The position numbers and the translations under genes are program-made. A stretch of DNA of 64,000 nucleotides, from the NCBI GenBank assembly GCA_963824105.1, contig CAWGNN010000010.1, positions 62,001 through 126,000 of the forward strand, written 5' to 3'. How positions within the stretch are numbered: the first letter of the stretch is position 1; each line of letters begins with the position of its first letter. The DNA comes from CAWDVB01 sp963824105 (GTDB lineage: Bacteria; Actinomycetota; Actinomycetes; Propionibacteriales; Nocardioidaceae). Positions 49,787-58,798 of the stretch are shown piece after piece. The notes beneath the pieces are model-generated. The model searched no databases. It was not told where the DNA came from and was given only the letters and a program-made list of their open reading frames with translations.

Positions 49787-51244
49787 TCAGAACGGGAAGA
49801 TCGCCGGCTCTTCGCGGACGGTGATCCAGCGAGTCTCGGTGAATGCCTCGATGTTGGCGTCCGCGCCGCCGAAACGGGATCCGGTACCGGACGCAGCCAC
49901 ACCACCGAACGGGATGTTCGCCTCGTCGTTCACGGTCTGGTCGTTGATGTGGACGATGCCGGTCGGGATCCGGTCGGCGAGCGCCAGGCCGCGCATGACG
50001 TTCGGCGTGATGATGGACAGGGAGAGCCCGTACTCGTGGACGGCGAGCTCGACCGCCTCGTCCTCGGTAGAGAACTTCATCACCGGGGCAACGGGGCCGA
50101 AGATTTCCTCGGCGAAGGCCCGGGAGCCGGTCGTGACGTCGGCCAGCACTGTCGGCTTGTAGAAGAGCTCCTCGTAGCTGCCGCCTGCGGCGACCCGGGC
50201 ACCGGCGGCCACCGTCTCGGTGACGATCTGGTGGATCTTGTCCCGCTGGCCGGCGTCGATGAGCGGGCCGAGGGCAACCTCACCACCGGCCGGATCTCCG
50301 ACCGGGAGGTGGGACGCCTTGTCGGCCAGCTTGGACACGAAGTCCTCGTAGAGGCTCTCGTGCACGATGTAGCGGCCCGTGGTCATGCAGATCTGGCCGG
50401 AGTGGAAGAAGGTGCCCCAGGCGGCGAGGGTGACGGCCTTGTCGACGTCGGCGTCCTCGAGGACCAGCATCGCCGAGTTGCCGCCGAGCTCCAGGTGGGC
50501 ACGCTTGAGGTGCTTGCCGGCGAGCTCGCCGATCCGGCGGCCGACGGCGGTCGAGCCGGTGAACGAGATCACGGGCACTGCCGGGTCGACGACCAGCGCC
50601 TCGCCGACGTCGGCTCCACCGGGGATCACCTGCAGGACGCCCGGGGGGAGTCCGGCCTCCTCGAAGACCCGGGCGATGTTGAATCCTCCGGTGATCGGGG
50701 TCCGCGGGTCCGGCTTGAGGATCACAGAGTTCCCGAGGGCCAGAGCGGGTGCGACCGAGCGGATGCTGAGGATCAGGGGCACGTTGAACGGCGAGATGAC
50801 CGCGACCACCCCGACGGGGACACGGCGGGCCATCGACAGGCGGGGCTCCTCGCTGGGCAGCACCTGGCCCAGCGGTGAGCCGGGCAGCGCGGCGGCGGCG
50901 TAGCACTCCTCCTGGGCGACATGCAGGGAGAAGCCGGCCATCCCGGGGATGGCCCCGACCTCGCGGATGTTCCATCCGGAGATCTCGTCGGCGTACTGGC
51001 CGAAGATCTCCCCGGCCTTGCGCAGGACGGCGGCCCGCGCAGTGTGGGGGAGTGCCGCCCAGTCCTTCTGTGCCGGGACGGCCGCGGCTGTCGCACGCGC
51101 CACGTCGTCGGCGTTGCCGATGCCGACCTCGCCGATGGTGTTTCCGGTGGCCGGCTCGATGATCGGTGCGACGCCACCGGCAGCCGGGCCCCACTTGCCC
51201 TCGACGAAGATGTTGCCGGTCCAGATCTGGGGGTCGAGCAGCAT
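49787..51244 (-). CDS. Aldehyde dehydrogenase, benzaldehyde-dehydrogenase-like (1)
   Basis: Predicted protein of 485 residues with all ALDH motifs: VVAVISPFNVPLILS, LKPDPRTPITGG, SFTGSTAVGRRIGEL, the Glu in HLELGGNSAML, the nucleophile in FFHSGQICMTTGRYI, and EEIFGPVAPV. ISPFNVP and HINDQTVNDEANIPFGG resemble benzaldehyde or vanillin dehydrogenases. It is the first gene of a leftward unit with the zinc alcohol dehydrogenase. A second paralogue lies at 57339-58793 beyond the transporter. A possible operator is about 70 bp upstream of its start. Confidence 0.93.
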   Translation of the reverse strand: MLLDPQIWTGNIFVEGKWGPAAGGVAPIIEPATGNTIGEVGIGNADDVARATAAAVPAQKDWAALPHTARAAVLRKAGEIFGQYADEISGWNIREVGAIPGMAGFSLHVAQEECYAAAALPGSPLGQVLPSEEPRLSMARRVPVGVVAVISPFNVPLILSIRSVAPALALGNSVILKPDPRTPITGGFNIARVFEEAGLPPGVLQVIPGGADVGEALVVDPAVPVISFTGSTAVGRRIGELAGKHLKRAHLELGGNSAMLVLEDADVDKAVTLAAWGTFFHSGQICMTTGRYIVHESLYEDFVSKLADKASHLPVGDPAGGEVALGPLIDAGQRDKIHQIVTETVAAGARVAAGGSYEELFYKPTVLADVTTGSRAFAEEIFGPVAPVMKFSTEDEAVELAVHEYGLSLSIITPNVMRGLALADRIPTGIVHINDQTVNDEANIPFGGVAASGTGSRFGGADANIEAFTETRWITVREEPAIFPF

Positions 51245-51311
51245 GAGGCCTCCTCATTCGAAACGTCGGAGGGACGCTATGGCGGCCGGCAGCGCTCCAC
51301 AATGGCTCGTT

Positions 51312-51329
51312 CCATTTCAGATGAGATGG
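51312..51329. promoter_or_regulatory. Candidate IclR operator upstream of ALDH
   Basis: CCATTTCAGATGAGATGG is an 18-bp inverted repeat with one mismatch (arms CCATTTCA and TGAGATGG). It lies 68 bp upstream of the aldehyde dehydrogenase ATG and 133 bp from the IclR stop. On the opposite strand it shares CCATCT and TGAAA blocks with the palindrome at 35041-35057, which suggests related regulators. Inference from symmetry and position only. Confidence 0.4.
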
Positions 51330-51461
51330 TTTCAGCGGGCGGAACGACTGAACGGGAGAGGCGCCTCGCCTGTGGGGCCCGGGCCCGGCGTGACTTCCTC
51401 GTTACCGTCCTGGGCGCGGCAGACCGTCGTCTGCCGGACTGGGCTCGGAGAGAATCCCGGG

Positions 51462-52310
51462 CTACTGCTGGAACCCCAGCCGCTGGGAGATGTCATTCGC
51501 GGCACGGATGAGGGGATCCTTGTGGCGCCCGACGACGGCGTCCATCGATGCATTCCAGGTGCCCATGTGCAGCGCGATGTTGATCGCGGCGACCACCTGA
51601 CCGGTCCGGTCGCGGACCGGCGCGGCCACCGAGCGTAGCCCGGGCCCGAGCTCCTCGTCGGTGACCGCGTAGCCCTGGGCGACAACCCGCCGGAGCGCGG
51701 ACGTGAGCTGCTCGCGTGCGGTGATGGTCCTGGGGCCCCGGCGCGTGAGGTCGGTCCGGTCGAGGATCGCGCGGATCGTCGCCGGGTCCCGGTAGGCGAG
51801 GAGCACCTTGCCCATCGAGGTGCAGTAGGCCGGAAGCCGGGATCCGATCTGGGTGTTGAGCTCGACCCTGCTGGCGGCGCGGGTCGGGCGGCGCCGGTCG
51901 ACGTAGACGATGTCGGGGCCGTCGAGGATCGCCATGTTCGAGGTGTAGCCGGTCTCGTCGGCAAGGGCTTGGAGCGGCTTGGCCGCCGTACGGGTCAGGT
52001 CGAGAGAGCTGATCGCGGCATGTCCGAGGTCGATGGAGCGAGGGCCGAGGCTGTAGCGGCGGGTCTCGCTGTTCTGGTCCACGAAGCCGAGTGCCACCAA
52101 GGTGGCGAGATAGCGGTGGCAGGTGGACTTGCTCAGCCCGACCTCTCGGCCGAGTTCGACAACTCCCAGCGGCTGGCGACGGGCGGCCAGGGCGGACAGC
52201 AGCGAGAGCCCGCGCTCGAGCGCTTGGTTGGTCGTGCCGGTGTCCGCACCCTGCTGCGGTTCGTCCGCTGACCTTGATGCCGCGCCTGGTGCGGAGGAGT
52301 CTCCCGCCAT
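51462..52310 (-). CDS. IclR-family transcriptional regulator (2)
   Basis: Predicted protein of 282 residues. The winged helix (LERGLSLLSALAARRQPLGV, EVGLSKSTCHRYLATLVALG) is followed by the effector domain (LQALADETGYTSNMAIL, RLPAYCTSMGKVLLAYRD, GRHKDPLIRAANDIS). The N-terminal 25 residues or so are a disordered Ser/Ala/Gln-rich tail. It lies between the leftward dehydrogenase unit and the rightward transporter operon and probably controls one or both. The ATG at 52310 lacks a strong ribosome binding site; a TTG 42 bp upstream is possible. Confidence 0.92.
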   Translation of the reverse strand: MAGDSSAPGAASRSADEPQQGADTGTTNQALERGLSLLSALAARRQPLGVVELGREVGLSKSTCHRYLATLVALGFVDQNSETRRYSLGPRSIDLGHAAISSLDLTRTAAKPLQALADETGYTSNMAILDGPDIVYVDRRRPTRAASRVELNTQIGSRLPAYCTSMGKVLLAYRDPATIRAILDRTDLTRRGPRTITAREQLTSALRRVVAQGYAVTDEELGPGLRSVAAPVRDRTGQVVAAINIALHMGTWNASMDAVVGRHKDPLIRAANDISQRLGFQQ

Positions 52311-52419
52311 GCCAGAAGCATAACTGGAACCCCGTCCCACTGGATCGAACAAGGCGTTGACGTGTGTCGCTCGTCACGCGAGCCTGCGGGCACTCGATCC
52401 ACCTCAAGCGGAGGCCAAC

Positions 52420-53742
52420 GTGACTGAAGACCTGAATATTCCCAACGTCAGCCGTCGAGGCTTAATCAAGACGGGGGTCGGCCTGGGCGCTCTCGCGGTC
52501 GCCGGCCCGGCACTCGCCGCGTGCTCGGTCAAGGGGGGAAGCAGCACCACGTCGGCCGGGACTCTCAAGATCGGCTTTGTGAGTCCGCGGACCGGCCCGG
52601 CCGCAGGCTTCGGCGAGCCCGACGGCTATGCGCTCGATCTGGCCCGCACGGCGCTGTCGAGCGGCCTGACCGTCGGCGGCCAGAAGTACGACGTGACCAT
52701 CGTCGACAAGGACAGCCAGTCCGACCCCGCGCACAGTGCTCAGGTCGCCAATGACCTGATCAACACCGAGGGCGTCGACCTGATGCTCACCACCTCCGCC
52801 CCCGAGACGGTCAACCCGGTCTCCGACGCCTGCGAGGCGGCCGGCGTTCCGTGCATCTCGACGGTGGTGCCGTGGGAGGCCTGGTACTTCGGTCGCGGCG
52901 GCACCCCGGACAAGGGATTCAAGTACACCTACCACTTCTGCTTCGGCGTCGCGGAGTTCGCCGGCGCCTATACGACGATGTGGCCGCAGGTGCCGACCAA
53001 CAAGAAGGTCGGCGTGATGTGGCCCAACGACGCCGACGGCAACGCCATCCGTGAGAACCTCGGCCCCCTCCTCGAGAAGGCCGGCTACACGATCGTCGAC
53101 CCGGGTGCCTACACCGACGGCTCCCAGGACTACTCCTCGCAGATCGCCCTGTTCAAGAAGGAGAACTGCGAGATCTTCAACACCTTCCCGATCCCGCCGG
53201 ACTTCGCGGTCTTCTGGAAGCAGGCCGCCCAGCAGGGGTACAAGCCGAAGATCGGTCAGATCGCCAAGACGGGTCTGTTCCCCTCGCAGGTCGAGGAGCT
53301 CGGCCCGATCGGGGTCAACTTGGCGGCCGCCGCCTACTGGACGCCCACCTGGCCGTACTCGTCGTCCCTGAACGGCAAGTCGTCGGCCGACCTGGCAACG
53401 GGCTACCAGGACAGCACGAACAAGCAGTGGAACCAGCAGCTCGGAGCCAGCGTCGCACTGCTCGACGTCGGCGCGGCCGCGCTGCAGGCGGTCACGGATC
53501 CGAAGGACAAGACGGCGGTGGCAGACGCCATCGGCTCGCTCTCGGTCCAGACTCCGATCGGCACGATCGCGTGGAGCAGCACCGGCAGCCCGAAGACCCC
53601 GTTCCCGAACGTGGTCAGCACGCCGATCATCGGTGGCCAGTGGGTCAAGGGCACGCAGGGCTACCCGCTCGACTTCGTGCTCGTGGAGAACTCCGGTGAC
53701 TCGAACGTGCCGGTGGCGGCCTCGCTCATTCCCTACGCATGA
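52420..53742 (+). CDS. Liv-type ABC transporter substrate-binding lipoprotein
   Basis: Predicted protein of 440 residues. The N-terminus has twin arginines (SRRGLIKTGVGLGALAVAG) and a lipobox (ALAAC), so it is probably Tat-exported and lipid-anchored. The periplasmic-binding type I fold starts LKIGFVSPRTGPAAGFGEPD and includes DKDSQSDPAHSAQVANDLI, as in branched-chain amino acid and aromatic-acid receptors. The GTG start follows GCGGAGG. It is the first gene of a complete five-gene importer operon. The ligand is not determinable; context favours an aromatic or small organic acid or alcohol rather than leucine. Confidence 0.93.
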   Translation: MTEDLNIPNVSRRGLIKTGVGLGALAVAGPALAACSVKGGSSTTSAGTLKIGFVSPRTGPAAGFGEPDGYALDLARTALSSGLTVGGQKYDVTIVDKDSQSDPAHSAQVANDLINTEGVDLMLTTSAPETVNPVSDACEAAGVPCISTVVPWEAWYFGRGGTPDKGFKYTYHFCFGVAEFAGAYTTMWPQVPTNKKVGVMWPNDADGNAIRENLGPLLEKAGYTIVDPGAYTDGSQDYSSQIALFKKENCEIFNTFPIPPDFAVFWKQAAQQGYKPKIGQIAKTGLFPSQVEELGPIGVNLAAAAYWTPTWPYSSSLNGKSSADLATGYQDSTNKQWNQQLGASVALLDVGAAALQAVTDPKDKTAVADAIGSLSVQTPIGTIAWSSTGSPKTPFPNVVSTPIIGGQWVKGTQGYPLDFVLVENSGDSNVPVAASLIPYA

Positions 53743-54515
53743 GCGTGACCGGACTTACCGAACGCGAACAACCGCTCAACCCGCGGGTGGGATCCCCGGC
53801 GCTGAAGGCCACCGGTCTTCACGTCGGCTACGGCACCAACCTGGTTCTCTCCGGCGTCGACTTCCAAGTCGGCGCCGGAGAGGCAGTGGGGATCGTCGGC
53901 CCGAACGGGGCCGGCAAGACGACTCTGCTCTCGGCGCTTGCCGGAAGCATCCTTCCGGTTGCCGGCACCGTCGAGCTGCTGGGCAAGGACGTCACCCGCG
54001 CGAACGTCGCGCTGCGGTGCCGCTCCGGTTTGGCACGCGCCTTCCAGATCCCCAAGCCGTTCCTGGGGATGACCGTCCTGGAGAACGTCGTGGTTGGCGC
54101 TGCCTACGGCGCGGGGCTGCGGCGACGTGACCGGTATGCCAAGGCCATCGAGGTCCTGGACATCTGCGGGTTGACCCCGATGGCCAACCGGAGGGCGGAC
54201 GCTCTCGGGCTGTTGAGCCGCAAGCGACTCGAACTGGCACGGTCCCTGGCCACCGATCCCTCGGTGCTGCTCCTCGACGAGATCGGCGGCGGCCTGACCG
54301 ACGCCGAGGCCGACGAGCTGGTCGGCACCATCCTCCGGCTGCGGGAGGGCGGGGTGTCTCTAGTTTGGATCGAGCATGTCGTCCACATCCTCGTCCGGGT
54401 CATCGACCGGCTCGTCGCCATGGACGCCGGCCAGGTGATCGCCGACGGCGATCCGGCGGTGGTGCTCAAGGACGCCGCAGTCGTCGATGCCTACCTCGGG
54501 AAGGGTGGACTGTGA
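53739..54515 (+). CDS. livG: ABC transporter ATP-binding protein (LivG-type)
   Basis: Predicted protein of 258 residues. Walker A is GPNGAGKTTLLSAL. LGLLSRKRLELARSLA stands in the signature position, where LSRKR replaces the usual LSGGQ/LPYGQ. Walker B is PSVLLLDEIGGGL. The His switch is WIEHVVHIL. The altered signature is a feature of this copy and may affect ATP turnover. It overlaps the binding protein by 4 bp and LivF by 4 bp. The symbol is given by family; the substrate may not be leucine. Confidence 0.92.
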   Translation: MSVTGLTEREQPLNPRVGSPALKATGLHVGYGTNLVLSGVDFQVGAGEAVGIVGPNGAGKTTLLSALAGSILPVAGTVELLGKDVTRANVALRCRSGLARAFQIPKPFLGMTVLENVVVGAAYGAGLRRRDRYAKAIEVLDICGLTPMANRRADALGLLSRKRLELARSLATDPSVLLLDEIGGGLTDAEADELVGTILRLREGGVSLVWIEHVVHILVRVIDRLVAMDAGQVIADGDPAVVLKDAAVVDAYLGKGGL

Positions 54516-55300
54516 GCCTGCTCGTGGTGGAACACCTCACAGCCAGCCACGGACTGCTGGACGCGGTCCGGGATGTCTCGCTGTCGGTCGATGAGGGGCA
54601 GACCCTGGCCCTCGTCGGAGCGAACGGCGCCGGGAAGACGACGTTGCTGCGCGCGATCGCCGGCGCCCACCCGGCCGCTGACGGCTCGATCGTGCTCGAC
54701 GGAGTCGACGTCACCAAGCTCCCCGTGCACAAGCGGGTCCAGCAGGGGCTCGCCCTGGTACCCGAAGGACGACGGCTCTTCCCCGATCTCACGGTCAAGG
54801 AGAACCTCCAGGTGGCCGGGAAGCGCGGGCGGAAGGGGCAGTGGACGCTCGACACCGTCCTCGACGCCTTCCCGCTCATCCGCGACGTGCTGCACCAGAA
54901 GGCCTCGCAGTGCTCCGGCGGCGAGCAGCAGGCCACCGCGATCGGGCGCGCCATGATGGCCAACCCGCGAGTGCTTCTCATCGACGAGCTCTCGCTCGGG
55001 CTGGCGCCCGTCGCCGTCGACGCCGTCTACGAATCGGTGTCGAGCCTCCTCGGTGGAGGGTCCACCGTGGTCCTGGTGGAGCAGGACCTCGAGCGGGCCA
55101 TGTCGGTCAGCTCGCGCCTGCTCTGCATGCTGGAGGGCAGCGTTGTCCTGGAGGCCGCCACCGCGGATGTCTCCCGCGACGAGGTGACCGCCGCCTACTT
55201 CGGCGTTCCGGAGGAGACCGTCGTCCACGCCCACGAGCACGCCGGCGACGCTCCCGCAACTGACCTGAACCCCTCCGGGCCGACGACCCCGGCCAACTGA
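54512..55300 (+). CDS. livF: ABC transporter ATP-binding protein (LivF-type)
   Basis: Predicted protein of 262 residues. Walker A is GANGAGKTTLLRAI, the Q-loop region is LVPEGRRLFPDLTVKENL (typical of LivF), the signature is CSGGEQQATAIGRAM and Walker B is PRVLLIDELSLGLAP, followed by VEQDLERA. The C-terminal tail (VVHAHEHAGDAP) is His-rich and extra. The GTG start overlaps LivG by 4 bp. It forms the ATPase heterodimer with LivG. Confidence 0.93.
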   Translation: MSLLVVEHLTASHGLLDAVRDVSLSVDEGQTLALVGANGAGKTTLLRAIAGAHPAADGSIVLDGVDVTKLPVHKRVQQGLALVPEGRRLFPDLTVKENLQVAGKRGRKGQWTLDTVLDAFPLIRDVLHQKASQCSGGEQQATAIGRAMMANPRVLLIDELSLGLAPVAVDAVYESVSSLLGGGSTVVLVEQDLERAMSVSSRLLCMLEGSVVLEAATADVSRDEVTAAYFGVPEETVVHAHEHAGDAPATDLNPSGPTTPAN

Positions 55301-55310
55301 AGGACGAACT

Positions 55311-56210
55311 GTGGATCTCGTCAACGCCATCGTGCAAGGGCTGTTCCTGGGCAGCCAGTACGCACTCGTCGCGACCGGGCTGTCGTTGATCTACGGCGTC
55401 ATGCGCATCATCAACCTGGCTCACGGTGACCTGGCCATCCTGGGTGCCTATCTCACCTGGCAGGTCACCACGTGGTTCGACGTCTCACCGTTCCTCGCCC
55501 TGCTCATCGTGATCCCGATCATGCTGGCGGTCGGGTATGCCCTCCAGCGCACGGTGCTGGCCCGGAGCCTCCGTGGCGGCGAGCTGATCCCGCTGCTGAC
55601 CACGTTCGGCATCGCCATCGTGCTGCAGAACGGCTTCCAGGAGGTCTTCTCCTCGGACTCGCGCGGGATCGGGGCCTCAGGCTCGATCTCCACCGGCAGC
55701 TGGACGATCACCTCCCAGCTGTCCATCCCCTATCTCGGCGTGCTCGTCCTTGCGGTGGCTCTGGCCGTCCTCGGCGGGCTGCAGTACGTCCTCAGCTCGA
55801 CCGGATTCGGCCGGGAGATGCGGGCGACCGCTCAGGATCTCGACACCGCCGGTCTGGTCGGGATCCCGGCGGCGGCGGTCTATGCCCGGGCCACGGCGAT
55901 CGCCATCGCCACGGCGGGGATCGCCGGGACGTTCTTGGGCATCCGCTCCACCTTCGATCCGCACCTCGGGCCGACCGTTCTGATCTTCGCCTTCGAGGCG
56001 GTCATCATCGGGGGCCTGGGGTCCTTGTGGGGCACGCTGTACGGCGGCGTGGTGCTCGGGATCTCCCAGACTCTCGGGGCGCACTTCTTCGGCCCTTCCT
56101 GGCAGGTGCTCACCGGACACTTCGTCTTCCTCGCCTTCCTGGTCGCTCCCCGCGTCAGGCTGGTGCTGCCCTGGCTCACGCGTCTCTCGTCCAGGAAGGC
56201 GGCCGCATGA
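55311..56210 (+). CDS. livH: ABC transporter permease (LivH-type)
   Basis: Predicted protein of 299 residues with about eight transmembrane helices. IVQGLFLGSQYALVATGLSL and YGVMRIINLAHGDLAILGAY are the LivH N-terminal signature. The coupling loop EMRATAQDLDTAGLVGI and FAFEAVIIGGLGSLWGTLYG complete the family pattern. GAAGGACG precedes the GTG start, 10 bp after livF. It pairs with the next permease to form the membrane channel. Confidence 0.93.
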   Translation: MDLVNAIVQGLFLGSQYALVATGLSLIYGVMRIINLAHGDLAILGAYLTWQVTTWFDVSPFLALLIVIPIMLAVGYALQRTVLARSLRGGELIPLLTTFGIAIVLQNGFQEVFSSDSRGIGASGSISTGSWTITSQLSIPYLGVLVLAVALAVLGGLQYVLSSTGFGREMRATAQDLDTAGLVGIPAAAVYARATAIAIATAGIAGTFLGIRSTFDPHLGPTVLIFAFEAVIIGGLGSLWGTLYGGVVLGISQTLGAHFFGPSWQVLTGHFVFLAFLVAPRVRLVLPWLTRLSSRKAAA

Positions 56211-57253
56211 CCACCTCCGAATCCGCGGCGACGGTGGCGACACCCCGGCACCGGGTCGTGCGCTCGACGCGCGGGTCGCAGATCTCGACCGGGATCGCGA
56301 TCGTGGCCGCGCTGGCACTCTTCGCGGCGCCGAACCTCTTCACCACCGGCGTCGTGCAGAAGCTCACCACCCTGTTCATCTACGTGATCCTGGCGGTGAT
56401 GTGGAACGCCCTGGCCGGCTACGGAGGGCTGGTCTCGGTCGGCCAACAGGCGTTCATCGGCTTCGGCGCCTACGGCACTGTCTGGCTGACCCTGAAGGGG
56501 CTCTCGCCGTTCCCGGCGATGATCCTTGCCACCTTGGCCTCCGGCGTGCTGGCCGCCCTGGTCGCCCTGGTCGTCCTGCATCTCAAGGGTGGCCAGTTCG
56601 CCATCGGCACCTGGGTCATCGCGGAGACGTTCGGGCTCCTGGTGCTCCTGAACGCCGCACTGGGGGCAGGCACCGGGACGTCGCTTCGTGGCCTCAACGT
56701 CTACGACCCGGCGAACCGCGCGGCCTACATCTACTGGTTCACCCTCGGCTTCCTGCTCCTGCTGCTCGTCATGCTCTTCCTGCTGCTTCGGCTCAAGACC
56801 GGCGCCGCGTTGCAGGCGATCAGGGACGACGAGGAGGCGGCCGCGTCCCTAGGAGTCCGGGTCACGCCGATCAAGTTCGGCATCTACGTCCTGGCCGGCT
56901 TCGGCTGCGGCGGCGCGGGAGCGCTCATCTTGGCCCACACGATCTTCATCACGCCGACCTCGATCTTTGGGGTCCAGTGGTCGGCGATGATGATCTTCAT
57001 CGTGCTGATCGGCGGGTTGGGGACCTTCGAAGGGCCGATCGTCGGGGCGGTCATCTACTTCCTCATGCAGGACCAGTTCTCGGACTATCAGACCTGGTAC
57101 TTCATCGGTCTGGGCGTGGTGGCGATCCTGTTCGCGCTGTTCCTGCCCCGGGGCCTGTGGAGCCTGGTCGCCGACCGACTCCCGGCTCAGATGCCGGTGG
57201 GCTATCTCTTGAGGCCGGTCGCCGGGCGCCGAGCGACCCGCGGGGACACGTGA
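56207..57253 (+). CDS. livM: ABC transporter permease (LivM-type)
   Basis: Predicted protein of 348 residues with eight to ten transmembrane helices. YVILAVMWNALAGYGGLVSV and GQQAFIGFGAYGTVWL are the LivM signature. LQAIRDDEEAAASLGV is the cytoplasmic coupling loop, followed by MMIFIVLIGGLGTFEGPIVG. It overlaps livH by 4 bp. It is followed after 85 bp by a second aldehyde dehydrogenase, probably co-transcribed. Confidence 0.93.
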   Translation: MTTSESAATVATPRHRVVRSTRGSQISTGIAIVAALALFAAPNLFTTGVVQKLTTLFIYVILAVMWNALAGYGGLVSVGQQAFIGFGAYGTVWLTLKGLSPFPAMILATLASGVLAALVALVVLHLKGGQFAIGTWVIAETFGLLVLLNAALGAGTGTSLRGLNVYDPANRAAYIYWFTLGFLLLLLVMLFLLLRLKTGAALQAIRDDEEAAASLGVRVTPIKFGIYVLAGFGCGGAGALILAHTIFITPTSIFGVQWSAMMIFIVLIGGLGTFEGPIVGAVIYFLMQDQFSDYQTWYFIGLGVVAILFALFLPRGLWSLVADRLPAQMPVGYLLRPVAGRRATRGDT

Positions 57254-57338
57254 TCGCCCGAGCGCACCACCGAGCACTACGGACGGGGAGGCCGGGTCGC
57301 GTGGCGGAGAGAGCAGTCCCTGGACGCGGAGACCGCCG

Positions 57339-58793
57339 ATGAGTGTCGTCCAGCAGTACATCGACGGCAACTGGGTGGACGCGTACCACGGGCGCGTCTA
57401 CGAGACCCGTAGCCCCTGGTCCGATGAGGTGGTCGCGACGGTTGCCGCGGGGGACGTCGAGGACACCCGGCGCGCGATCGCCGCTGCGGACCGTGCCTTC
57501 GCGTCCTGGTCCGAGACGGTGCCCCGCGTCCGCCAGGAGGTCTTCCTGCGGGCGGCGGACGTCGTGGCGCGTCGCCATGAGGAGCTGGTCTCGCTGCTCG
57601 CGCTGGAAACCGGATGCGGCCGGCACTTCGCCGAGGTGCAGATCTCCTTCACCGTCTCGATGCTGCGCCAGTGCGCCGCCCTTCCCTACTCGGCGATCGG
57701 GGAGGTCCTTCCCTCCGACGAGCCGGGCACCTATGCCACGGCGCTCCGGCGGCCGGTCGGTGTGGTCGGCGCGATCGCGCCGTGGAACGCCTCCTTGATC
57801 CTGAGCGGTCGGGCGATCGCCGGACCGCTGGCCCTGGGCAACACGGTGGTGCTCAAGCCGTCCGAGCAGTCCCCCCGGTCCGGCGGCACCGTCTGGGCGG
57901 AGGTGTTCGAGGAGGCGGGCCTGCCCGCCGGCGTTCTCAACGTGGTCACGCACGCGCCCGGCGAGGCCGCCTACGTCGGCGATGAGCTGATGGCGAGCGC
58001 GGTGGTCCGACGACTGAACTTCACCGGATCGACGGTCACCGGCCGCAAGCTCGCCGAGGCGGCCGGTCGGCACCTCAAGAGGATGGTCCTCCAGCTCGGC
58101 GGCCAGAACCCGATGATCGTGCTGGACGGGGTCGATCTGGAGTACGCCGTCAATGCCGCCGCCTACGGCTCCTTCCTGCACCAGGGGCAGATCTGCATGT
58201 GCGCGCGCCGGATCTTCGTCGAGGAGTCGATAGCCGAGGACTTCTCGAAGCGATTCGCCGAGAAGGTCTCCGCGCTGCCGATGGGCGACCCCGCCGACCC
58301 ACGGACGGTGATCGGACCCGTCATCAACAAGTGGGCGCTGTCGATGATCGCCCGGCGGGTCGAGGAGGCGGTCGAGCGTGGCGCCAGGATCCTGGCGGGA
58401 GGCGTGGCCGAGCCCCCGTGCTACCCCGCAACGGTGCTGACCGATGTTCCCGACGACATCGAGCTGGCCTTCGACGAGACCTTCGGCCCGGTCGTCGTCC
58501 TCGAGGTCGTGAAGGACCGTCAGCAGGCCGTCGAGCGAGCCAACGCCTCGGCATTCGGGCTCACCGCCGCCGTGCTCGCCCGGGATGCCGAGGACGGCCT
58601 CGACGTCGCCCGTCAGCTCCACGCAGGCATCATCCACGTCAACGACCAGCCGGTGAACGACGAGCCGCAGATGCCGTTCGGGGGGGTCAAGGACAGCGGC
58701 TGGGGCCGTTTCGGCGTCGGCTACGCCGCGCAGGAGTTCACCGAGCTCCAGTGGGTCACCTCGCGCAACGACAAGCGCGAGTTCCCCTTCTAG
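57339..58793 (+). CDS. Aldehyde dehydrogenase, benzaldehyde-dehydrogenase-like (2)
   Basis: Predicted protein of 484 residues, a paralogue of the aldehyde dehydrogenase at 49787-51244. Motifs: VVGAIAPWNASLILSGRAI, LKPSEQSPRSGGT, NFTGSTVTGRKLAEA, the Glu position occupied by Gln in VLQLGGQNPMI, the nucleophile in FLHQGQICMCARRIF, and DETFGPVVVLEVV. In most ALDHs the general base is Glu in the E-LGG motif; here the residue is Gln, which could lower hydrolytic activity. The C-terminal HVNDQPVNDEPQMPFGG matches the first copy. It lies downstream of the importer and probably belongs to that operon. Confidence 0.92.
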   Translation: MSVVQQYIDGNWVDAYHGRVYETRSPWSDEVVATVAAGDVEDTRRAIAAADRAFASWSETVPRVRQEVFLRAADVVARRHEELVSLLALETGCGRHFAEVQISFTVSMLRQCAALPYSAIGEVLPSDEPGTYATALRRPVGVVGAIAPWNASLILSGRAIAGPLALGNTVVLKPSEQSPRSGGTVWAEVFEEAGLPAGVLNVVTHAPGEAAYVGDELMASAVVRRLNFTGSTVTGRKLAEAAGRHLKRMVLQLGGQNPMIVLDGVDLEYAVNAAAYGSFLHQGQICMCARRIFVEESIAEDFSKRFAEKVSALPMGDPADPRTVIGPVINKWALSMIARRVEEAVERGARILAGGVAEPPCYPATVLTDVPDDIELAFDETFGPVVVLEVVKDRQQAVERANASAFGLTAAVLARDAEDGLDVARQLHAGIIHVNDQPVNDEPQMPFGGVKDSGWGRFGVGYAAQEFTELQWVTSRNDKREFPF

Positions 58794-58798
58794 GGTCC

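Noticed and set aside
52369..52383. Small GCTCG/CGAGC inverted repeat before the importer operon
   Set aside because: The arms are only 5 bp, which is expected by chance in this base composition; not called as an operator.
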